64,000 bases of DNA from Pseudoalteromonas caenipelagi (lineage in GTDB: Bacteria; Pseudomonadota; Gammaproteobacteria; Enterobacterales; Alteromonadaceae), in the NCBI RefSeq assembly GCF_013140855.1, contig NZ_JABBPG010000005.1:124001-188000 (forward strand), written 5' to 3'. Below the pieces are notes generated by a model, which worked only from the letters and a program-made list of their open reading frames with translations, made no database searches and was not told the DNA's origin. Of this stretch, positions 57,149-64,000 are shown in pieces. Each line of letters starts with the position of its first letter. Position 1 is the stretch's first letter. A program made the translations under genes and the position numbers.

Positions 57149-59827
57149 ATGAAAATAAGTAAGTTAAGCATAAAGCTACTTCGTTACATTACACCTCTCG
57201 TGGTTTTGCCTTCGCTTTTTCTGGGCGGCTTTACCCTAACAACAGTCACAAACTCAACGCAACAACAAGCCCAGTTAACTGTAAGCAGCTTTGTGGAACA
57301 GCAACAGCAGAAGATCCTCAGCTACATAAAAATATATCAATCTACAACAAAATTACTTTCTACCTCACCGGTATTGAGCGATTATCTGACTTACAATGGC
57401 GAAAGCCAATTTGAAAAAAGCAAACGCCAAATGGCTTTACAGGACGTGTTTGCGAGCTATAGCGAAGCCTATCCAGATATTTTAAGCATTAATTTGGTTA
57501 ATCAACAAAGCGAGAGTTTAGCCTATAATGCGCGCAACCTAAGTAACCCACCTAATAGCTACCCTTTTTTCGCTCAAGTTCTAGCGAGTAATTTGAGCCA
57601 ACAGTATTTTATGGTGCCTACTGACGAGGGAACCACGCATTTATTTTTTGTACAACAAATACTTAATAGTAGTTCTGTTAGTGCTGCCAGCTATGTCGTA
57701 ATTAAGGTTGACCCGTCAATTATTCATTATTCTATCTTTGAGTCGCCCTATAAAAGCGCATTTAACACCCTCATAACGGGTAATGGCGAGATATTATTTA
57801 GCTCTTCAACACCTTTAAAAACAGTAAAACTCGACCATAATGAAGTTGAGCAAATAAAGTATCTATCTGAACATGAAGAATTAGACAGGATCAATCTAAA
57901 TAGCATCGACAAGCCAAACATGGTTGGTTATGCGGTGCAGCTAAGCGATGATTATTATTACCTATCTACTATTCCCAATCACCTGCTCTATGAGTCAGGA
58001 CAAGCGATTAAAAGCCTCACGGCATTGATCGTTATTTTATCTATTATAGCGCTGCCCATTTTGGTATTTATTGTCGTGAAAAAGCTTTTAATCAACCCTA
58101 TAGAGTTACTAGGAGAAGCGAGCCATCGTGTTGGTGATGGAGATCTGAGTGTTTTTTTGCCAAATCAAAATACTGATGAAGTCGGTAAATTGTTTCAAGA
58201 CTTTAACTATATGATAAAGCAAATCAGGGACTTCCAAGGAGAGTTAGAAGATTACAAGCTACACCTAGAAGAGAAGGTAGATAATCGTACCTTAGCACTT
58301 GAACGCATGAACCAACAGCTGGAAACAGCTTACACCCAAGCTGAGCAAGCAAATGAGTTAAAAAGCCACTTTTTAGCCAACATGAGTCACGAGATCCGCA
58401 CTCCTTTAACCGCCATAATTGGCTTTACTGAACAGTTGCTGCATAACCCAGATACCCAATATTCCCAACGCCATCTAGAAACAATGCTCAGAAACTCAAA
58501 ACACTTGCTTGAATTAATCAATAACATTTTAGATTTATCAAAGATAGAAGCCGAAAAACTCGCGGTCGATCAATCTGAAGTTGACTTGCAAGGGATTGTT
58601 GACGATGTCGTGGATATCATAGAGCCTTTATGTGAACAAAAGGAACTTACCCTATCGATTAATTACCAACTACCTATTCCTCGTACATTGAACAGTGACT
58701 CGACACGGTTAAAACAAATATTAATTGATATTTGCAGTAACGCAGTTAAGTTTACCGAGTATGGCAGCGTGGGTATGGATATCAGCTATGATCAATCCAC
58801 GGAGCTTTTTGAATTTGTCATTACAGATACTGGTATTGGTATGTCTCAAGGGGAAATAGAGCGAATATTTAAGCCTTTCGAACAGGCTGATAGCACCATT
58901 ACTCGTCGCTTTGGAGGCACTGGATTAGGGTTATGTATTGCTAAAAATCTTGCTCAATTACTCGGCGGTAACGTAAATGTCAAAAGCCAACAAGGTGTTG
59001 GTAGCCAGTTTATCGTTACTATCAATGCCAATTATCATGGCAAAGTACCAGACATGCTTGAGGCGCTTGACGCCCCCACCTCAAAGGATAATATTTCACA
59101 AGAATTTGCTGATACGCAATTTGATGCGCGCTTGTTACTTGCTGAGGATAACCCCGATAATCAAGAGCTCATCTGTCTCATGCTCAATGCCTGGGGGATC
59201 ACACCTGATTTGGTAAACAATGGAGCACAGGCCGTAGAAAAAGCGCTGGTAAATGACTATCAAATCATTCTTATGGATATGCAAATGCCTGTTATGGGGG
59301 GAATAGAAGCCGTACAAATGCTGAGGCATGCAGCCTATGATGGACCAATTATTGCCCTTACAGCAAATGTTATGAAACATGATATAGATGCTTATTTAAA
59401 AGCCGGATGCGATGCGACCCTTGCAAAGCCTATAGATAGGCTACAGCTGGGTAAAGTGCTGCTAAAACACCTACAAATACAAGCCGCTAGTGATTCAAAA
59501 TGGGATTCTTTATTAAAAAGTGAGAAATTCGCTCAGATCACACAAAACTATAAGCGAAAGTTACCCAACTATTTAGCGCAATTAGAGCAACACTATCAAG
59601 CTCAAGATTGGGATGCCTTACGAGCGCTTGCACACAGCCTTAAAGGCAGTGCTGGGTGTTTTGGGTTTATGAATATTCATAGCGCGGCACAAACTCTAGA
59701 AGAGAGCCTTAGAACAAACGATGAAAGCCATTGGCATTATGCAATGCTATCTTTAAGTGAAGCGATAAAATACACCCTAAAAAAGCAGCCATCTAATACT
59801 GAAAGCTATTCTCAGAGCCAAAGTTGA
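57149..59827 (+). CDS. Hybrid sensor histidine kinase with Cache-like sensor
   Basis: An 892-residue tripartite kinase. TM1 at about 13-33 and a periplasmic dCache-like domain (about 34-285) are followed by TM2 (about 286-311) and HAMP (about 312-365). H414 is in MSHEIRTPLTAIIGFTE, and the ATPase has DTGIGMS and GGTGLGL. The receiver has D710 (LMDMQMPVMGG) and a C-terminal Hpt domain H829 (AHSLKGSAGCFGF). No response regulator is adjacent, so its phosphorelay target lies elsewhere. The last 35 bases overlap the convergent rimI. Confidence 0.9.
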   Translation: MKISKLSIKLLRYITPLVVLPSLFLGGFTLTTVTNSTQQQAQLTVSSFVEQQQQKILSYIKIYQSTTKLLSTSPVLSDYLTYNGESQFEKSKRQMALQDVFASYSEAYPDILSINLVNQQSESLAYNARNLSNPPNSYPFFAQVLASNLSQQYFMVPTDEGTTHLFFVQQILNSSSVSAASYVVIKVDPSIIHYSIFESPYKSAFNTLITGNGEILFSSSTPLKTVKLDHNEVEQIKYLSEHEELDRINLNSIDKPNMVGYAVQLSDDYYYLSTIPNHLLYESGQAIKSLTALIVILSIIALPILVFIVVKKLLINPIELLGEASHRVGDGDLSVFLPNQNTDEVGKLFQDFNYMIKQIRDFQGELEDYKLHLEEKVDNRTLALERMNQQLETAYTQAEQANELKSHFLANMSHEIRTPLTAIIGFTEQLLHNPDTQYSQRHLETMLRNSKHLLELINNILDLSKIEAEKLAVDQSEVDLQGIVDDVVDIIEPLCEQKELTLSINYQLPIPRTLNSDSTRLKQILIDICSNAVKFTEYGSVGMDISYDQSTELFEFVITDTGIGMSQGEIERIFKPFEQADSTITRRFGGTGLGLCIAKNLAQLLGGNVNVKSQQGVGSQFIVTINANYHGKVPDMLEALDAPTSKDNISQEFADTQFDARLLLAEDNPDNQELICLMLNAWGITPDLVNNGAQAVEKALVNDYQIILMDMQMPVMGGIEAVQMLRHAAYDGPIIALTANVMKHDIDAYLKAGCDATLAKPIDRLQLGKVLLKHLQIQAASDSKWDSLLKSEKFAQITQNYKRKLPNYLAQLEQHYQAQDWDALRALAHSLKGSAGCFGFMNIHSAAQTLEESLRTNDESHWHYAMLSLSEAIKYTLKKQPSNTESYSQSQS

Positions 59828-60272
59828 GTGTTTTAGCCATTAATACCGCATCTTCTTTGCCATTGACACAAGGATAATAGTCTTTACGTATTCCCACTTC
59901 ACAAAAACCAGCCCACAGGTAAAGGCCAATCGCCGTTATGTTTGACTTTCTAACTTCTAGAAATAAATTTTCAGCGCCAGCTTGTTCGCTCGCCATCATA
60001 AAGTCGCTTAACAGTGCTTTGGCTAGGCCTTGACCTTGATAGGCCGGCGCAACACAAATATCCATTAGAGTATGATCAGGACCTGCGACCTCACCAACAT
60101 AAAATCCTGCCAATGTGTCTTGCTGATAAACAGCACCGTTGAAGTACCGTCCAGACAAGCAAGATTTCATGGTATTTTCAGACCAAGGAAAGTCATGACA
60201 TGCTTTTTCTATCGCCATTAACTGTGCTAATGGTAGGCTAGATAGAACGTCACGTTGAACAAGCTTATTCAC
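59793..60272 (-). CDS. rimI: Ribosomal protein S18-alanine N-acetyltransferase
   Basis: A 159-residue GNAT enzyme that acetylates the N terminus of ribosomal protein S18. Acetyl-CoA motif DICVAPAYQGQGLAKALL is intact, with LEVRKSNITAIGLYLWAGF after it. The N terminus (LMAIEKACHDFPWSE) matches RimI. It overlaps the holD-like gene by eight bases, the E. coli order. Confidence 0.93.
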   Translation of the reverse strand: MNKLVQRDVLSSLPLAQLMAIEKACHDFPWSENTMKSCLSGRYFNGAVYQQDTLAGFYVGEVAGPDHTLMDICVAPAYQGQGLAKALLSDFMMASEQAGAENLFLEVRKSNITAIGLYLWAGFCEVGIRKDYYPCVNGKEDAVLMAKTLNFGSENSFQY

Positions 60273-60597
60273 TAATTAACAACCATAATTGGCGCTTTTG
60301 CGCACTACTTAATGTTTTTGCTGGAATATACAAACGTCCTTCATGACGCTGCATGTTATTTGCCACATATATACCTGACAGCGGTTGCTTAGAAGCCCTA
60401 TTAATGTCCGAAAATAAAATTGAATTGACATCAAGAGATTCCTCAAGAGATTCTTCAGGAGATTCCTCAAAAGGCTGCTCAACAGTTCCATTACACGGAT
60501 TTGCATCTACACACTGACGTGCAGCATCTTGCGTCCTAAAATGCGCATTTAATGACAATGGCGTAATATCTAGAATATCGGCGTACATAGGGTGCAT
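60265..60597 (-). CDS. holD: Putative DNA polymerase III psi subunit (HolD-like), diverged
   Basis: A 110-residue protein placed directly upstream of rimI, where E. coli has holD. The start MHPMYADILDITPLSLN and the end AQKRQLWLLISE resemble psi proteins weakly. In the middle there is an acidic repeat (EESPEESLEESL) coded by a tandem DNA repeat at about 60436-60475. Psi links the clamp loader to SSB through chi; homology here rests largely on position. Confidence 0.55.
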   Translation of the reverse strand: MHPMYADILDITPLSLNAHFRTQDAARQCVDANPCNGTVEQPFEESPEESLEESLDVNSILFSDINRASKQPLSGIYVANNMQRHEGRLYIPAKTLSSAQKRQLWLLISE

Positions 60598-60672
60598 AAT
60601 AACCTGTGGTACTGCTATTTAATAAGTGTGGAATATACTGCTTTAAAGAGCATAAAGCAAAAATTTAGGAAG

Positions 60673-60749
60673 TGGCAGGGGCGGCAGGACTCGAACCCGC
60701 AACCATCGGTTTTGGAGACCGCTGTTCTACCAATTGGAACTACGCCCCT
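60673..60749 (-). tRNA. trpT: tRNA-Trp (CCA anticodon)
   Basis: Minus strand. The acceptor stem AGGGGCG / CGCCCCT and the anticodon loop CTCCAAA within the CGGT/ACCG stem give anticodon CCA. The T arm GGTTCGAGTCC is present and the 3' CCA is encoded (TGG at 60673-60675 on plus). It resembles E. coli tRNA-Trp closely. Confidence 0.96.
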
Positions 60750-60833
60750 GCAATGTCGACGCATTATAAAGAGGTTTTTGAAAAGGTAAAGAAAAATTAT
60801 GAAAATAGCGTTCAACTGCTTTTTTAATAAGCA

Positions 60834-60863
60834 AAAGGGCGAATATTTAACTATTCGCCCTTT
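60834..60863 (-). terminator. Terminator of guaA
   Basis: Twelve-base stem AAAGGGCGAATA / TATTCGCCCTTT with a six-base loop, 29 bases past the guaA stop and before tRNA-Trp. Confidence 0.75.
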
Positions 60864-60892
60864 GTTTGAAGACTTTTATCAGCTATGCGCTG

Positions 60893-62467
60893 TTATTCCC
60901 ATTCAATCGTCGCAGGTGGTTTACCTGAGATATCATATACAACGCGAGAAATACCATCGATTTCATTGATAATACGATTTGATACTTGACCTAGGAATTC
61001 GTAAGGTAAGTGTGACCAACGTGCCGTCATAAAGTCGATTGTTTCAACACAACGCAGTGATACCACCCAATCGTACTTACGCGCATCACCCATTACACCA
61101 ACAGAACGTACTGGTAAGAACACGGTAAATGCTTGCGATACCTTATGGTATAAGTCAGCTTTGTGCAGCTCTTCAATGAAGATAGCATCAGCGCGGCGCA
61201 GTAAGTCGCAGTATTCTTTTTTAATTTCACCCAGAACACGAACACCTAAACCAGGACCTGGGAATGGGTGACGGTATAGCATGTCATAAGGCAAGCCTAG
61301 CTCTAAACCTATCTTACGCACTTCGTCTTTGAACAACTCGCGTAGTGGCTCAACCAAGCCCATTTCCATGTCATCTGGCAAGCCACCTACGTTGTGGTGA
61401 GACTTGATCACATGTGCTTTACCTGTAGCAGATGCAGCAGACTCAATGACGTCTGGATAAATAGTACCTTGCGCTAGCCATTTAGCATTTTGCAGCTTAC
61501 CTGCTTGCTCATCGAATACTTCAATGAATGTGTGGCCAATTGATTTACGTTTAGCTTCTGGCTCGTCGATACCTTCAAGCGCTTTTAAGAATCGCTCTTC
61601 AGCATCTACTTTAATAATGTTCAGGCCGAATTTATCGCCAAACATCTCCATCACTTGCTCGCCTTCGTTTAAACGCAGTAAACCGTTGTCTACGAATACA
61701 CAAGTCAGCTTATCACCAATAGCACGGTTAATAAGCATGGCTACCACAGATGAGTCTACTCCACCTGATAAACCTAGAATAACTTCGTCATCCCCTACTT
61801 GCTCTTTAATACGTGCAACTGCATCTTCGATAATTTGTGCTGGCGTCCATAACTTTTCACAGCCACAAATATCAATCACAAAACGCTCAAGCAGGCGCAG
61901 ACCTTGTTGTGTGTGTGTTACTTCAGGATGGAACTGTACACCGTAAAAACGCTTTTCTTCCCATGACATTGCTGCATGAGGACATGTATCAGTTTTTGCC
62001 GTAGTTACAAACGTATCAGGGATCTCTACAACTTTGTCGCCGTGGCTCATCCACACATCTAAGAAGTCAGCACCATCTTCGATATGATCTTGAATTTGAT
62101 CAAACAGCTTACAGTTACCTACCTTTTCAACGCGCGCATAGCCAAACTCTTTTTTATCAGAGCTATGTACCAATCCACCTAACTGCATTGCCATAGTTTG
62201 CATTCCGTAGCAAACTCCTAATACTGGCACACCTGCATTGAACACATATTCAGGTGCTCTTGGGCTGTTATCTAACGTCGTAGACTCTGGGCCACCAGAT
62301 AGAATAATGCCCTGCGGGTTGAACTCACGGATCTGCTCTTCGGTAACGTCCCAAGCCCACAGCTCACAGTACACACCAATCTCACGGATACGACGTGCGA
62401 TCAACTGCGTGTATTGCGAACCAAAGTCTAAGATCAAAATGCGGGAATCGTGGATATCTTTGCTCAT
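60893..62467 (-). CDS. guaA: GMP synthase (glutamine-hydrolysing)
   Basis: Converts XMP to GMP; 524 residues. The N-terminal class I glutamine amidotransferase has the catalytic Cys in [12 protein letters not shown] and His-Glu in QFHPEVTH. The ATP-pyrophosphatase P-loop is [13 protein letters not shown], and the C-terminal dimerisation domain ends [16 protein letters not shown]. It follows guaB by 102 bases, the normal operon. Confidence 0.97.
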   Translation of the reverse strand: MSKDIHDSRILILDFGSQYTQLIARRIREIGVYCELWAWDVTEEQIREFNPQGIILSGGPESTTLDNSPRAPEYVFNAGVPVLGVCYGMQTMAMQLGGLVHSSDKKEFGYARVEKVGNCKLFDQIQDHIEDGADFLDVWMSHGDKVVEIPDTFVTTAKTDTCPHAAMSWEEKRFYGVQFHPEVTHTQQGLRLLERFVIDICGCEKLWTPAQIIEDAVARIKEQVGDDEVILGLSGGVDSSVVAMLINRAIGDKLTCVFVDNGLLRLNEGEQVMEMFGDKFGLNIIKVDAEERFLKALEGIDEPEAKRKSIGHTFIEVFDEQAGKLQNAKWLAQGTIYPDVIESAASATGKAHVIKSHHNVGGLPDDMEMGLVEPLRELFKDEVRKIGLELGLPYDMLYRHPFPGPGLGVRVLGEIKKEYCDLLRRADAIFIEELHKADLYHKVSQAFTVFLPVRSVGVMGDARKYDWVVSLRCVETIDFMTARWSHLPYEFLGQVSNRIINEIDGISRVVYDISGKPPATIEWE

Positions 62468-62536
62468 TGATAATCTCGTTAGTTAGTAAACGACTAATTT
62501 AGTAAAGCATATATTGCAGCTTTACTTAAAATTAAG

Positions 62537-62556
62537 AAGGGCTAGCAAACGCTAGC
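62537..62556 (-). terminator. Hairpin between guaB and guaA
   Basis: Perfect eight-base stem GGGCTAGC / GCTAGCCC with loop AAAC, followed on the minus strand by TTCTTAATTTT. It may be a weak terminator or attenuator in the guaBA unit. Confidence 0.5.
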
Positions 62557-62569
62557 CCACTTTTGAGTG

Positions 62570-64000
62570 TTAGCCCAAGCGGTAGTTCGGGGCTTCTTTG
62601 GTGATCTGTACGTCATGAACGTGAGATTCACCCATACCTGCAGATGTGACACGTACAAACTGCGGTTTAGTATTTAACTCTTCAATTGTGGCACAGCCAG
62701 TTAAGCCCATTGCACTGCGAATACCACCCACCTGTTGGTGAATAATTGTCGCAATAGGACCTTTATAAGCGACACGGCCTTCAATGCCCTCAGGCACCAG
62801 CTTATCGGCCTGATTTGATTTTTGGAAATAACGGTCAGATGACCCTTCTTTTTGGTTCATCGCACCTAACGACCCCATACCACGGTATGACTTGTAGTAA
62901 CGGCCTTGATACAGTTCAACCTCACCAGGCGCTTCTTCAGTACCAGCAAGCATTGACCCAACCATAACGCATGATGCACCCGCCACTAGCGCTTTTACAA
63001 TATCACCAGAGAAGCGAATACCACCGTCTGCAATAACAGGAATGTCACGGCCTTTTAAGCCTTCTACTGCATCTGAAATTGCTGTGATCTGTGGTACACC
63101 ACAGCCAGTTACGATACGAGTTGTACAAATTGAACCAGGGCCAATACCCACTTTAACCGCATCAACACCCGCATCAGCTAACGCAATCGCACCTTCTGCT
63201 GTTGCTACGTTACCCGCTACGATTTGTAATTTAGGATATGCTTCGCGTGTTGCTTTAACACGGTCAATAACGCCTTGCGAATGGCCGTGCGACGTATCTA
63301 TCAACAATACGTCAACACCGGCTTCAACTAACGCAGCAATACGCTCATCAGTACCAGCACCAACCCCTACGGCCGCACCGACACGTAAACGACCTTGTTC
63401 GTCTTTACATGCATTCGGCTTCTCTTGCGCTTTTTGGTAATCTTTAACTGTGATCATGCCTTTTAGTTTAAAAGCATCATCGACAACTAGAATCTTTTCG
63501 ATGCGGTGCTCGTGCATTAATTCTAAAATTTCTTCACGAGAAGCACCCTCTTTCACCGTCACCAAGTTTTCTTTGGTTGTCATTACGGTTGAAACCGGTT
63601 GATCTAACTTAGTTTCAAAGCGCATATCACGGCTCGTTACAATTCCTTCTAACTGATTGTCTTTATCAGTTACTGGAAAACCTGAAAACCCTTTTTCTTC
63701 TGCTAGTGCATTTGCTTGCGCAATGGTTAAATCTGCAGAGACTGTGACCGGAAAAGATACAATACCAGCTTCATATGCTTTTACTTTGCGTACATTGCGG
63801 GCTTGCTCTTCAATCGTCATATTTTTGTGAATAAAACCAATACCGCCTTCTTGCGCAAGCGCAATAGCAAGGCGAGCTTCAGTCACTGTATCCATAGATG
63901 CAGAAACTAAAGGCAGGTTTAATTCAATACCACGCGTTAATCGCGTTGATAGATTTGCTGTATGAGGTAAAACAGTAGAATGTGCAGGAACTAATAGCAC
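62570..64000 (-). CDS. guaB: Inosine-5'-monophosphate dehydrogenase, 5' end outside window
   Basis: Oxidises IMP to XMP, the first committed step to GMP. About 476 residues are visible; by comparison with E. coli the first 13 or so are missing, and the Val at the window edge is internal (from [11 protein letters not shown]). The two CBS domains lie at about 90-200, and the catalytic Cys loop [16 protein letters not shown] and the flap region are present. It lies upstream of guaA on the same strand. Confidence 0.97.
   Translation of the reverse strand: MLLVPAHSTVLPHTANLSTRLTRGIELNLPLVSASMDTVTEARLAIALAQEGGIGFIHKNMTIEEQARNVRKVKAYEAGIVSFPVTVSADLTIAQANALAEEKGFSGFPVTDKDNQLEGIVTSRDMRFETKLDQPVSTVMTTKENLVTVKEGASREEILELMHEHRIEKILVVDDAFKLKGMITVKDYQKAQEKPNACKDEQGRLRVGAAVGVGAGTDERIAALVEAGVDVLLIDTSHGHSQGVIDRVKATREAYPKLQIVAGNVATAEGAIALADAGVDAVKVGIGPGSICTTRIVTGCGVPQITAISDAVEGLKGRDIPVIADGGIRFSGDIVKALVAGASCVMVGSMLAGTEEAPGEVELYQGRYYKSYRGMGSLGAMNQKEGSSDRYFQKSNQADKLVPEGIEGRVAYKGPIATIIHQQVGGIRSAMGLTGCATIEELNTKPQFVRVTSAGMGESHVHDVQITKEAPNYRLG

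Overview
The window reads as chromosomal DNA of a marine gammaproteobacterium of the order Alteromonadales, most likely Pseudoalteromonas or a close relative. That is an inference from protein character, about 40% GC, and gene order: ygfB-pepP-ubiH-ubiI, rplU-rpmA-obgE, mutY-yggX, divergent mdh/argR, pdhR-aceE-aceF-lpd, serB/ytjB, holD-rimI and guaB-guaA. Most of the sequence is conserved housekeeping DNA, and no prophage, complete insertion sequence or CRISPR array was seen.

Layout. 1-1250 is a small accessory patch: the start of a REP-associated tyrosine transposase (RAYT), several REP palindromes carrying a GTAG tetranucleotide, and a membrane-protein gene split exactly at a -1 slippery heptamer. 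1332-7588 holds the glycine cleavage genes gcvT, gcvH and gcvP, a shortened GcvT-like paralogue and a divergent LysR regulator. 7736-11966 is the ubiI/ubiH/pepP/ygfB operon, followed by a clear 6S RNA at about 12151-12352. 12596-19165 carries a DUF3718 protein, folA, obgE, rpmA, rplU, ispB, yggX, mutY and trmB; rsmC follows. 20500-25860 is a signalling block: a sensor kinase with a CHASE8-like sensor, a YfiR-like protein, arcA, and arcB convergent to arcA. 26063-33944 contains folE2, a DUF2726 protein, mtnN, a CbiB-like protein, tyrS, mepM-like, mdh and argR.

33979-38587 is a ferric-iron ABC transporter (fbpABC) ending in a DyP-fold protein that seems to lack its distal catalytic residues. 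Divergent from it, at about 38892-39375, lies a CsrB-type regulatory RNA with 27 GGA motifs and an upstream GacA/UvrY-type inverted repeat. 39389-42354 holds a DTW-domain protein, an acetyltransferase, a DUF2750 protein, a decayed phosphomannomutase and an outer-membrane barrel protein. 42464-49431 is the pyruvate dehydrogenase operon with a PdhR operator upstream. 50083-60597 holds serB, ytjB, a TatD-family hydrolase, pdxH, argS, prfC, an orphan hybrid kinase, rimI and a holD-like gene. A tRNA-Trp, guaA and the truncated guaB close the window.

Taken together the window is rich in global regulators of carbon and energy metabolism (ArcAB, CsrB, 6S RNA, PdhR, ArgR) placed among their targets. 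The parts most worth following up are the catalytically odd DyP protein in the iron operon, the YfiR/CHASE8-kinase pair beside arcAB, the GcvT-like paralogue with its LysR neighbour, the CsrB RNA, and the slippery-site gene between REP elements.
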